A DNA stretch of 64,000 bases from an uncultured Ilumatobacter sp. (lineage in GTDB: Bacteria > Actinomycetota > Acidimicrobiia > Acidimicrobiales > Ilumatobacteraceae), in the NCBI GenBank assembly GCA_938091165.1, contig CALKNK010000010.1, positions 82,618-146,617 on the forward strand, given 5' to 3'. The notes beneath the pieces are model-generated. The model was not told where the DNA came from. It did not search any database and worked only from the letters and a program-made list of their open reading frames with translations. Shown piece by piece: positions 7,581 to 15,892 of this stretch (its first letter is position 1; each line of letters starts with the position of its first letter). Both the position numbers and the translations under genes were made by a program.

Positions 7581-9205
7581 CAGTTCTCGCCCTTCTCGTC
7601 GACGCTGGCTGAGCCTGCGCCGTAGTTCGGCTTGCTGTCGGCAACCGGTTCCGCAGACATCACCGTGGGTGGCTCAACGAAGTTATTGGTCGGTGCAGGC
7701 GAAGTGGTAGCCCACTCGAGCGTTTGGCCGTCATACGGATCGTCGACAGCATCGTTGTCATCATTAGCCACTTCCTGCGCAAGCAGCCCAATGAAACCGA
7801 TGACGGTGAGCGCCATGAGTGCATGACCTACGGCAACGACCGTGTCGTACACGTCACGCTGCTGATCGAAGCCCGCGATGTAGTTGGGCAGCGAGGCAAG
7901 CACTGCGGCCAGGACGCCGAGGCCAGCGAGGGGCATCATCTTGATCATCGGCAACTCGACTCCCCACAGCTTCGAGGCCCAGAAGGCCATCCCGCCTAAG
8001 GCGGCGAGGACGAGGCCGTAAACGACATACACCAGGACGCCTTCTTCGAACGTCGAATTCTGTAACCCAAGGTCCTCGATGGCGTATGTCGCGTTGCCCA
8101 GCACGCCGACCATGATCATCCCAACACCGAAGAAACCAAACACCATCGCCGGCGTGAGATTGGGCTTAGCGCCACGGATGGGCTTGGCGAGGAAGAGCGA
8201 CATGAGCAGCACGACGGTGATTCCGACCAGCGGCAAGAGGTTAAAAAAGGCGGACGGCACAATCTCTGAAACAGCATCTCCACCGAAGGTGTCGACCTCA
8301 GACACGCTGAACACTGATTGCTGCGCCACGCCGGCGAAAGCAGCGACGCCGACAAGCGCGAAGCCGGCGTACATGACGCCTCGAGCTGGTGTGCGCTGGT
8401 TGAACAACAGCGCAGCGCCTTCGGCGAGCACACCGAGTGCCGGGATGGCAAACAGGAAGCTCACAGGTTGGGTGAAGATCCAGGACGCCCAGTCGTAAAT
8501 GCCGATGTTCCCGCCGAATGCTTCGCGACCGTTGCGATGATCAAGGAACAAGTAGCTGAGCGTTCCGAGCAGCACTGGCATGACAAGCACGAGACCGATG
8601 CCGGTGATCATCGCCGACATTGAAAAAAATGGAACTCGACGCATGGTCATGCCCGGCGCACGTGTGGTGAGAACAGTGACAGCAATTGACGCTCCGACCG
8701 CAGCGAGGCCAATCGCCATCAAGCCGTGCGCTCCTATGAAAAGGTCGACCATGTCAGGGTCGCCGCCAAGACCGCCGCCGTTGTTGGCCAGGGCAATAAT
8801 GCTGAAGAGCAAACCTCCTGCCCACATCCAGAAGCCGGATCCGGCCAGCCGTGGAAAAGCAATCGCACGAGCGCCGACCTGCAGCGGAACGACGGCGACG
8901 CACAAGCCGACGGCCAATGGCAACAGTGTCCCGAACACGAGGCCAACGCGCTGTGCATCAAGGAGTTGCGGAGTCGCCGCGTCGTCGATGTTTGCAATAC
9001 CGGCGCGGTCGAGGCTGACGATGACGTTGACCACGATGGTCCCGAGCAAACCAATCAAGCCGGTGCAGAGAAACATCCGGCCGATCTTCTTATGGTCGGT
9101 CGATGTCAGCCAGTCGGCAACGGCGGTCAGTAGAGGCGCAGCTGCCCCGTCGCGATCATTGGCCAATTCGTCGGCCGTTGCGGTGGTGGGATCAATGGTG
9201 GTCAT
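7580..9205 (-). CDS. Heme-copper oxidase subunit I paralogue lacking all metal ligands
   Basis: A 541-residue, twelve-helix protein clearly homologous to CtaD: STDHKKIGRMF near the N-terminus, VVPLQVGARAIAFPRL (107-120), TTRAPGMTMRRVPFFSM, and a DPYDGQTLEWATTSP tail matching DPWDARSLEWITSSP of the real CtaD. Every redox ligand is substituted: heme His98 by Gln85, CuB His276 by Gln246, Tyr280 by Phe250, Glu278 by Val248, His325/326 by Gln295/296, and the HFH heme motif by VLV (390-392). D-channel Asp and Asn are Ala114 and Ala121. It cannot bind heme a or CuB in the usual way. The reading frame is intact over 1.6 kb and it heads the operon that contains the active oxidase, so it is a maintained protein, not a pseudogene. 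Its role is unknown. Confidence 0.88.
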   Translation of the reverse strand: MTTIDPTTATADELANDRDGAAAPLLTAVADWLTSTDHKKIGRMFLCTGLIGLLGTIVVNVIVSLDRAGIANIDDAATPQLLDAQRVGLVFGTLLPLAVGLCVAVVPLQVGARAIAFPRLAGSGFWMWAGGLLFSIIALANNGGGLGGDPDMVDLFIGAHGLMAIGLAAVGASIAVTVLTTRAPGMTMRRVPFFSMSAMITGIGLVLVMPVLLGTLSYLFLDHRNGREAFGGNIGIYDWASWIFTQPVSFLFAIPALGVLAEGAALLFNQRTPARGVMYAGFALVGVAAFAGVAQQSVFSVSEVDTFGGDAVSEIVPSAFFNLLPLVGITVVLLMSLFLAKPIRGAKPNLTPAMVFGFFGVGMIMVGVLGNATYAIEDLGLQNSTFEEGVLVYVVYGLVLAALGGMAFWASKLWGVELPMIKMMPLAGLGVLAAVLASLPNYIAGFDQQRDVYDTVVAVGHALMALTVIGFIGLLAQEVANDDNDAVDDPYDGQTLEWATTSPAPTNNFVEPPTVMSAEPVADSKPNYGAGSASVDEKGEN

Positions 9206-9413
9206 ACGAATTTAGAGCTCACAATTTTCGGTTCAACAGATTAAATCGACTGAAGGTCGCGGCACACAAAGGACCGAGACTACTTGCCGAGGGGCGAATC
9301 TTCTGAAATCACAGCGAGATTCATGACGTCCGGCAGAGCGCATGTTCACAAGCACCTGCCAAATTTTTCGTGGACGTCACCTAACGCACAGGTGGCCAGG
9401 CTGTCTGTGACCA

Positions 9414-10370
9414 TCACCAGCCGTACTCGACAAAAACGTCAACTGACATGGCTCCAAAGAGCAAGGTCACGTAAGTAATGGAGAAACCAAAGAGGCGCAT
9501 GCTCGCTTGGGGTGTCGGGTTTCGTCCGAGGGCAATGGTGCCACCTAGAAAGATGGCGCCGAGCGTGACCGCTGCAACCCCGTATATCCAGCCCAGTCCA
9601 GCGACCGGAAGGAGTACAAGTGTCGATACGACGAGCGCGAACGTGTACAAGGTCATCTGCCGCACGGTCTCAGCCATCGACACGACGCTCGGAAGCATCG
9701 GAACATCAGCCGCCCGGTAGTCGTCGGCGTACTTGACAGCAAGTGCCCAAAAATGTGGTGGCGTCCACAGGAACATCACGACAAACAGCACGATTGGCGT
9801 CCAGGTGATGTTGTTTTGCACGGCGGACCAGCCAACCAGTACTGGCACAGCACCAGCGGCCCCGCCGATGACAATGTTTTGACGGCTGCTGCGCTTCAAC
9901 CAGATGGTGTACACACCAATGTAAAAGGCCGCTGCAACAAAGGCGAGGACAGCCGACAGCAGATTTGCTCCGGACCAGAGCACACCGAAGGCGACAACCT
10001 GCAGGCTGAGGGCGAAGATGAGGGCGTTTCGAGGTTTGATGGCACCGGTAACCAACGGCCGGGCCTGCGTCCGCTCCATCAAGGCATCGATGTCACGATC
10101 GACATACATGTTGACGGCGTTGGCACTGCCCGCCGACAACGTTCCTCCAATCAGCGTGATCGCAACAAGCCAGGTAGACGGCCACCCGCTCGCTGCAAGA
10201 ATCATCGTCGGTACCGTGGTGATTAGCAGCAGTTCAATGATGCGCGGCTTAGTCAAAACGATGTAGGCACCAATGACTGTGGTGGGTGTGCGGCGACTGC
10301 CATGCGCTACTCCACCGGGCGCGAGCCGCGACGGAACGAGGGGGCGAGAGCCGACGGCCATTAGTCCCAT
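9414..10370 (-). CDS. ctaB: Protoheme IX farnesyltransferase (heme O synthase)
   Basis: A 318-residue UbiA-family prenyltransferase that adds a farnesyl group to heme B to give heme O, the first step toward heme A for the oxidase next door. The first Asp-rich motif is in NAVNMYVDRDIDALMERTQARPL, the signature of CtaB/CyoE, with TKPRIIELLLITTVPTM at the start and FLWTPPHFWALAVKYADDYR (the second motif) in the middle; there are about nine helices. I chose the ATG at 10370; a TTG at 10385 would add five residues. It lies upstream of the oxidase operon on the same strand with 208 bases between. Confidence 0.93.
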   Translation of the reverse strand: MGLMAVGSRPLVPSRLAPGGVAHGSRRTPTTVIGAYIVLTKPRIIELLLITTVPTMILAASGWPSTWLVAITLIGGTLSAGSANAVNMYVDRDIDALMERTQARPLVTGAIKPRNALIFALSLQVVAFGVLWSGANLLSAVLAFVAAAFYIGVYTIWLKRSSRQNIVIGGAAGAVPVLVGWSAVQNNITWTPIVLFVVMFLWTPPHFWALAVKYADDYRAADVPMLPSVVSMAETVRQMTLYTFALVVSTLVLLPVAGLGWIYGVAAVTLGAIFLGGTIALGRNPTPQASMRLFGFSITYVTLLFGAMSVDVFVEYGW

Positions 10371-10496
10371 CGTACGGTCACGCAACGAACCCGGCCAACG
10401 TGGGCGGCGTGTGTTTCCAGAGCCACTCCCTCATCAGACCCCGGTTGGGTTGGCGATCTAGCGGACATCCGGGCTGCACGGATAGCGTCGAAAGGG

Positions 10497-11375
10497 ATGG
10501 GCCGCAGGTATGACACCGTTTCGTTTCTCACTGACTACGGACGGCAGGACGAGTTCGTCGGCGTGTGCACATCGGTGATTCGCGAGCTCGCTCCGCACGC
10601 CTCGGTCATCGACTTGACCCATGGCATTGCTCCATTTGACGTGCGTGCGGGTTCCCTCGCCCTCGCCCGCAGCATCAGTTATGTGGCCTCTGGTGTCGTG
10701 CTGGCCGTGGTCGACCCGGGTGTCGCCACATCGCGGAAGGCGATTGCAATCGAAGTCGCTGAGGGCGAGGGCGTTCTCGTCGGCCCCGACAATGGGCTGC
10801 TTGCGCCCGCCGTCTCAATGACCGGCGGTGCTGGGCGAGCAGTCGAATTGACCAACACCGATTACCAGCTCCACGCCATCGGGGGGACGTTTGCCGGTCG
10901 CGACGTTTTTGCACCCGCAGCTGCACACCTCTGTAACGGCGTCGACCTGATGGAGCTCGGCAATCCCGTCGATGCTGACCTCCTGGTCCCGGGATTGATC
11001 CCACTTCCGCAATCCGACGACGCCAAGGTAATTGCGCAAGTACTCTGGATCGATCGCTTCGGCAACGCGCAACTTAACGTCGGGCCCGAAGACCTGCCTG
11101 AGACGTTCGGCTCACGTGTCAGCGTACGGATCAGTGAGCCGACTGCTCCGTCCGGGGAGGTCACCCGGAGCACAGTGCGTGTGACATCGTTCGCCGAACT
11201 CGTTGGCGGCAGCGTTGGCTTGGTGCTCGACTCAAGCGGAATGCTCGCCATTGCAATGGATCAGCGATCTGCTGCCGAAGAACTAAACCTCGATACCGGC
11301 GATCAGGTGACTCTCACCCCGGACGGCGCCGACAGTGCTCCCGCGCCCCAGACCGTGTCGATCCGTCCCAGCTGA
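10497..11375 (+). CDS. S-adenosylmethionine hydroxide adenosyltransferase (DUF62 family)
   Basis: A 292-residue member of the fluorinase-like SAM hydroxide adenosyltransferase family, which splits SAM with hydroxide into adenosine and methionine. Visible signatures are FLTDYGRQDEFVGV at the N-terminus, VVDPGVATSRKAIAIE, GPDNGLLAPA, GTFAGRDVFAPAAAHL and WIDRFGNAQLNV before the C-terminal beta-barrel domain. The ATG at 10497 is preceded by AAAGGG with almost no spacing. It is transcribed divergently from ctaB and stands alone. Physiological role in bacteria is not settled. Confidence 0.88.
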   Translation: MGRRYDTVSFLTDYGRQDEFVGVCTSVIRELAPHASVIDLTHGIAPFDVRAGSLALARSISYVASGVVLAVVDPGVATSRKAIAIEVAEGEGVLVGPDNGLLAPAVSMTGGAGRAVELTNTDYQLHAIGGTFAGRDVFAPAAAHLCNGVDLMELGNPVDADLLVPGLIPLPQSDDAKVIAQVLWIDRFGNAQLNVGPEDLPETFGSRVSVRISEPTAPSGEVTRSTVRVTSFAELVGGSVGLVLDSSGMLAIAMDQRSAAEELNLDTGDQVTLTPDGADSAPAPQTVSIRPS

Positions 11376-11479
11376 CGCCACAGCCGGGCCTTGAGCCCGC
11401 TGGGCAGTCTTCTGGCAGCTCCGTTGACGTGGCTCTTGTCACAAGAGTGAGGAAGGCCTAAGGTTCTATTGGAGAACTC

Positions 11480-11546
11480 GTTCGCCCTCGATGGCGAACA
11501 GCGAGTGACGGAGCCGGTGCCACCTGGGGGGTTGGCATCGGCTCCG
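11480..11546 (+). terminator. Two adjacent hairpins between the SAM transferase and proC
   Basis: A perfect 7-base inverted repeat GTTCGCC/GGCGAAC (11480-11486/11493-11499) is followed by a strong 13-bp stem, CGGAGCCGGTGCC (11509-11521) with GGCATCGGCTCCG (11534-11546), containing one G-T wobble. The second stem is followed on the plus strand by TTTCCCGTTTG. The genes on both sides converge here, so this may terminate both; the T tract is weak. Confidence 0.45.
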
Positions 11547-11571
11547 TTTCCCGTTTGAGGTCCGGTTCGAC

Positions 11572-12402
11572 TCAGGTTCCTAGTTCGCGGCTGCGCTGGG
11601 TTGCAGCACGCACTGCGGCAGCAAACGAGCCACGCACGTCGTGCACGTCGAGCACGTCGAGTCCGGCGGCGGTGGTGCCGTTGGGCGACGTGACGTTTCG
11701 GCGCAGCGCAGCGGGGTCTCCATCACGGGCGAGCAGTGTCGAAGTGCCCAACAGCAATTGGCTCACCACGCGATCGGCGGTGGACCGGTCAATACCTTCG
11801 GCGACCGCTGCGTCAGCTAACGCCTCGGCGATGAGAAAGATGTAAGCGGGGCCAGAGCCGGCAAAGCCCGTGAATGCGTCCAACTGTTCTTCGGGCAGGC
11901 GGTCCACAATGCCGACGGCGCCAAGCACTGATTCGGCCCATCTCAGGTCGTCGTTGGTGGCGGTCCTCCCACCGGTGATCGCTGAGGCGCCCTTTCCGAC
12001 GAGTGCTGGGGTGTTCGGCATGCACCGAACGACGGCCACGCCGTCGCCAGCAGAGTCTTCGATGGTAGCGATGTTGATACCGGCAGCGATCGACAACAGA
12101 CGGGTGGCGCCAGCCGCAACTGCTGCGGCGGTCGCAGCTCGAACATCGGGCGGCTTGACAGCGATAACTGCCGAACGGCACGAAGGAATGGTGTCGACGA
12201 CAGCGACGCTGGGGAACATGTCTTTGAGTTCGCGACGCCGGGTATTGAGCAATTCAACAACCGCCAACTTGTCCGGCGCGAATACACCTGACTCGATCAT
12301 TCCTCCAACGAGGGCGGCGCCCATGTTGCCGCCGCCGACCATGACGACGTCGATTACGTCAACGGCATCGGCGGATCTCGTTGCAGGCTGGGCTTCGTTC
12401 AT
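11572..12402 (-). CDS. proC: Pyrroline-5-carboxylate reductase
   Basis: The 276-residue enzyme catalyses the last step of proline synthesis, NAD(P)H-dependent reduction of pyrroline-5-carboxylate. The Rossmann motif VVMVGGGNMGAALVGGMI begins near residue 20; VIAVKPPDV, VRCMPNTPALVGKGA and the C-terminal family signature covering GFAGSGPAYIFLIAEAL through LLLGTSTLLA and TSPNGTTAAGLDVL are all intact. Length is normal. It appears monocistronic, in line with its usual location near mshA-type genes in actinobacteria. Confidence 0.95.
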   Translation of the reverse strand: MNEAQPATRSADAVDVIDVVMVGGGNMGAALVGGMIESGVFAPDKLAVVELLNTRRRELKDMFPSVAVVDTIPSCRSAVIAVKPPDVRAATAAAVAAGATRLLSIAAGINIATIEDSAGDGVAVVRCMPNTPALVGKGASAITGGRTATNDDLRWAESVLGAVGIVDRLPEEQLDAFTGFAGSGPAYIFLIAEALADAAVAEGIDRSTADRVVSQLLLGTSTLLARDGDPAALRRNVTSPNGTTAAGLDVLDVHDVRGSFAAAVRAATQRSRELGT

Positions 12403-12559
12403 CTCGCCGAAGTTACCGGGTACTTATCGAGCAGGTACGAGAGACCGGCGTCCCGAGGTGTCCCTGAGATACTCGGACAGCGAGCGGCAGCCCGACCCTT
12501 AGGGAGTGAGCGCAGCAAAGATGGGGTCGCATCGGATGCTGCGCGAGGACCACATGGCG

Positions 12560-13021
12560 TCAGCCTGCGAAGCGACTACCAAATCCGATACGGATCATTC
12601 CTGTGAAGCACTGTTCTACCTGGGCGTACAGCGTCCCAAGCACTCGGTCGAGTTCATTGCGGTCGACCCGGTCAACCGGAACTTCACCTCGCAGAAAGAT
12701 CGCATTCTCGACTCCAATAGAAAAGCGGGCTCCGACCAGACGATCGTTCCGACGAAGAACGTGTTCGTACAGCTGCGCATGGTTCTCCTCAGGTGCCGGC
12801 ATTACGTATGTCTCGTAACGCAAGGTGCGCTGACCGAGGGTGAGCCACACCGTCGTGAAATCCTTGTCTTCCCCCCGCATCCGAACGAACCAGCGCACGT
12901 CATCATCGGGCGATCGATCGACGGCGACGATGTGATCGTGGTTGGCGTAAAGTTCGGCGAGCCATTCGTCGATCTGTCGTTCGAGGACGGCGAGTTTCTC
13001 GCCGGTGAAGGCGTCGGTCAC
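12560..13021 (-). CDS. YbjN domain-containing protein
   Basis: A 153-residue soluble protein of the YbjN/T3SS-chaperone-like fold found in many actinobacteria. Visible features are WFVRMRGEDKDFTTVWLTLGQRTLRYETYVMPAPEEN region and LLRRND-type helix (VLRRNDRLVGARFSIG), which is characteristic. Its ATG overlaps the stop of mshA by four bases, so it is translationally coupled to mycothiol synthesis, a linkage common in actinobacteria. No enzymatic function is known for the family. Confidence 0.75.
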   Translation of the reverse strand: MTDAFTGEKLAVLERQIDEWLAELYANHDHIVAVDRSPDDDVRWFVRMRGEDKDFTTVWLTLGQRTLRYETYVMPAPEENHAQLYEHVLRRNDRLVGARFSIGVENAIFLRGEVPVDRVDRNELDRVLGTLYAQVEQCFTGMIRIGFGSRFAG

Positions 13022-14340
13022 GACACGACCTCGGGCGCCGGGTGAATCATGCTCACAGCCCCGTTGGTTTCGTTCACTACTCGCACCTCATTGATGGAGC
13101 GCACCTCGGTCACATCCTCGACATGGCAGTTGATGAGCTCTGTGGCCGTGTCAAGGTCGACGTACAGCGACCGCAGCCGATCGGCTGCTGCTCGCCACGT
13201 GTACAAACGGGCCCGCGCTTCTGCGGCCGCCCCCATCGAAGCAGCGAGTTCGGCATCGTTCAGGATGGCTGCGATCGCCGTCGCAAAGTCGGTCGGCCGT
13301 CGTCCTGGGATGAGGAAGCCGGTCTCACCATCGTCAACAAGACTCAGCAGTCCGCCGACCGCACTGGCAACCACCGGGATACCGCACGCTGCCGCCTCGA
13401 GTGCAACCAACCCGAAGCTCTCGCTTCGACTGGGCACGAGCACAACATCGGCCGCTCGGTACCAGGAGGACAAGATGTGGTGCGGCTGAGGTTCGATGAA
13501 GTGGACCTGGTCGTGAAGGCCAAGTTCGTCGACGAGCGCATGCGCCTCGGCCGCTTGTACGTCACCATTACGTCCACTGGAACCGCCAACCAGTACCAGT
13601 TGCACGTCATCACGTTCAAGGGCGGCAAGCGCTCTGATCGCCACGTCAGGGCCCTTGAGCGGCTGGATCCGGCCAACGAACAAGACGAGGGGACGGTCAA
13701 CATCAAAGCCAATCGCGTGACGGGCAGCTTCGCGGGCGCCCGGCGCAAAGAAGGCACGTTCGACGCCTGGCGAAATGATCTCGATGCGGCCAGCCGGATC
13801 GCCGTACAGCCGACGAAACTGCTCTTCTTCTTCGGCACAACTGACGCAAATACCATCGGAGCACTGGATGATCTCGGCTTCGGCCCGGTCACGCCAAAGT
13901 GGCTCCGGGTCGCCACCTTCAGCTTTCACACGAGCAAGGGTGTGGAACGTCGAGACGAACGGCACGCCGAGTTCGTGCTTGAGGTGATGGCCGACGACGC
14001 CGCTTAGCCAATAATTGCCGTGGATCACGTCAGGCATTTCGTTCGCCTTGATCCACTCGATAATGCCGTGGCAAAACTCGTCGGAAATCTCTGGTAGCGC
14101 CTCTTTGGGAAGGTGGTGCGGGCCAGCCTCAATATGAACGACTCGATGGCCGGGCTCGATCATCACCTCGGTCGGTAGGCCTTCGCGATCGGCTCGAGTG
14201 AACGTCGTGCACTCGACGCCAGTTTGAGATAGCGACGACACCAACTCTCGTACGTAAACGTTCATGCCGCCGCTGTCACCCGATCCGGGCTGTAAGAGTG
14301 GTGAGGTGTGGAGTGAGATCACCGCGACACGTTGCACCAC
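13018..14340 (-). CDS. mshA: D-inositol-3-phosphate glycosyltransferase, mycothiol synthesis
   Basis: A GT4-family enzyme (about 440 residues) that transfers GlcNAc from UDP-GlcNAc to inositol-3-phosphate, the first step of mycothiol synthesis. The N-terminal signature VAVISLHTSPLLQPGSGDSGGMNVYV and the C-terminal GT-B motifs LFVGRIQPLKGPDVAIRAL and PSRSESFGLVALEAAACGIPVVAS are diagnostic of MshA. I place the start at the GTG pair 14340/14337 because homologues begin close to VQRVAVISLH; a TTG at 14394 would add 18 residues. The C-terminus has an extra acidic/Val-rich tail of about 35 residues. Presence of mshA supports an actinobacterial host. Confidence 0.92.
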   Translation of the reverse strand: MVQRVAVISLHTSPLLQPGSGDSGGMNVYVRELVSSLSQTGVECTTFTRADREGLPTEVMIEPGHRVVHIEAGPHHLPKEALPEISDEFCHGIIEWIKANEMPDVIHGNYWLSGVVGHHLKHELGVPFVSTFHTLARVKAEGGDPEPLWRDRAEAEIIQCSDGICVSCAEEEEQFRRLYGDPAGRIEIISPGVERAFFAPGAREAARHAIGFDVDRPLVLFVGRIQPLKGPDVAIRALAALERDDVQLVLVGGSSGRNGDVQAAEAHALVDELGLHDQVHFIEPQPHHILSSWYRAADVVLVPSRSESFGLVALEAAACGIPVVASAVGGLLSLVDDGETGFLIPGRRPTDFATAIAAILNDAELAASMGAAAEARARLYTWRAAADRLRSLYVDLDTATELINCHVEDVTEVRSINEVRVVNETNGAVSMIHPAPEVVS

Positions 14341-14411
14341 GGCCTGGACGCTAACGGGCAGGCTGCCGACGGCGCTACGTGTGCCCGCAAGCAATCCAGG
14401 TTGTCACGAGT

Positions 14412-14915
14412 TCAGTCGACAAGGATCGAGTCGACGCTGGCTTCGCCGTCGCGGTAGCGGCGCACCAACTCAGCACTCAAAGCGTCAAGACGTTCAAATC
14501 GCTCGCGACGGTCAGACGAAACGCGCACTTCGAAGTTTTCGATGGCATCGGCCAGCGCGAGAAGCTCAGCGTCGCCGAGGTCCTCAAGCCGACCGAAGTG
14601 ATGCTCGGCACACACAGCATCAAGCTCATTCGCCAGGGCGTTGTCGCTGAGATCTTCGGTGGGTCGCGGTGGGCGGGCCGGGCCGCTGGTCAGGTGCTGA
14701 CTGAGCACGCTGCCAATCTGCTCACTGAGATCGGCGTCGGGGCCGGCATCACGGCGAGCGCGTTCGCTCTTCACAAGGTCGAGGCGCGCCTGGGCAACGC
14801 GCCGGGCGTACGAAACGACATCATCCTCGTGCTGCATTTGCTGGCGCGTCGAGCGTAAATCTTCGAGCGATAAGTCAGCAGGGTCAGGGTGTATGGCGGC
14901 ATTGGTGTCACTCAT
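14412..14915 (-). CDS. rsiG: RsiG-like anti-sigma factor with c-di-GMP motif
   Basis: The 167-residue helical protein resembles actinobacterial RsiG, an anti-sigma factor that binds WhiG-type sigma when loaded with cyclic di-GMP. In Streptomyces the nucleotide is bound by a helix with the motif E(X)3S(X)2R(X)3Q(X)3D. Here residues 31-46 read D-S-R-Q-D with the exact spacing (Asp31, Ser35, Arg38, Gln42, Asp46), so the first acid is Asp rather than Glu. The C-terminal third, LSDNALANELDAVCAEHHFGR through RRERFERLDALSAELVRRYRDGEA, forms further helices. Its ATG overlaps the stop of the MoaD-like gene. No WhiG/FliA sigma gene is in the window. Confidence 0.75.
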   Translation of the reverse strand: MSDTNAAIHPDPADLSLEDLRSTRQQMQHEDDVVSYARRVAQARLDLVKSERARRDAGPDADLSEQIGSVLSQHLTSGPARPPRPTEDLSDNALANELDAVCAEHHFGRLEDLGDAELLALADAIENFEVRVSSDRRERFERLDALSAELVRRYRDGEASVDSILVD

Positions 14916-15154
14916 GTGGATCCTCCAGAGACAGGTGGGAGCACCGCCACTTCGTCATGCGGCCCGACCACGGTGTCAGGAGCAACATCGTTGCCGTTGA
15001 CCCAGATCCGACAGGTGGTGAGCACCTCGGCGAATTCGGATCCGTAGCGCTGGGTGGCAGCTGCGAGCACAGCAGTAACGGTCGCTCCATCGATTGTGTC
15101 GCTCCCCGTACCCGCGGCCTCGCGAGCGGATGCGAACAGTCGTAGCTTCACCAT
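14912..15154 (-). CDS. MoaD/ThiS-family ubiquitin-like protein
   Basis: An 80-residue beta-grasp protein read from the ATG at 15154 (VKLRLFASAREAAGTG is the classic MoaD start; a longer frame to 15298 has no family similarity). It ends VLPPVSGGST. MoaD sulfur carriers end in Gly-Gly, which is adenylated and thiocarboxylated; here Ser-Thr follow, so either the tail is trimmed or the protein does not act as a carrier. It is coupled by a 4-base overlap to the RsiG-like gene. No other molybdopterin or thiamine genes are in the window. Confidence 0.75.
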   Translation of the reverse strand: MVKLRLFASAREAAGTGSDTIDGATVTAVLAAATQRYGSEFAEVLTTCRIWVNGNDVAPDTVVGPHDEVAVLPPVSGGST

Positions 15155-15892
15155 CTCTGACAATCTAATGGCGGCGGGCTGTGCTACTGGGACACAGTGT
15201 GGGTCAAAGTTGCTTACGGGTGGGAACACCGCCGGATACCTGACCATCGAGAAGACATCAGCACGTTCGATGATTGCTGGAGGACCAATTCCAGACACTC
15301 TTTATGTCGCCTGCCCGGAGGCTCAGCGATCGACCTTGCAGGGGTTAAGAACCGGGAACGGCCCTCGGTAGGCGTTAACCCGACAACGGGGTCGATGACA
15401 GCGACGAACCGGGTCAGCCCAGTCGCCAGGCGACGCTCCAGTGACCCTTTCAAGTGCTTCATGACGCTGTGGCGACCAAGTTCGGGTTACGGCATTCGGC
15501 ACATCGCGCGGCTACCGGTAGCGATCACGCTAAAAGAAACAGACGGCGCAGCCACCCGGGCACTCTCGCTCATCGGCTCAAGGCAGTAGTTCCAACCGTC
15601 GCTCCTGCGGCACAACTCAACGCCGTTGTTCAGCGATTCGGGAGTGGCCACGGCTATTACCCAACGGATCGAGAGGCTAAATCACGAAACACCAGCGCCA
15701 ACACCAGCCTCGATGGACGCCATCGACCAAATCAAGCGAGTTAGCCAGCAAAAGCGCTTGGCACGAAAGCAACCAATACCCGCGTGGCAGACGGCTTCGC
15801 CGAACAGCATTCGCACTTAACGATCAGCGTTAGTAGCACGTCGCCTTCAGAGGCGATCGACCCCGCTTGACGGGCGGTATCGTTTCGCCACT
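15155..15892. other. 738-base stretch without a recognisable gene
   Basis: Both strands carry only short frames without family resemblance, ribosome-binding sites or consistent codon use; the longest (15197-15589 plus, 15214-15462 minus) overlap each other. I found no tRNA cloverleaf, tmRNA end or RNase P core. It lies between divergently transcribed genes, so promoters for both must be here, but it is far longer than the other intergenic gaps outside the Tad island. It may hold decayed genes or an unrecognised RNA. Confidence 0.5.

Noticed and set aside
15214..15462. Small minus-strand protein of 82 codons
   Set aside because: No ribosome-binding site, stop codon immediately upstream of the short leader, no recognisable domain and conflicting frames on the other strand.
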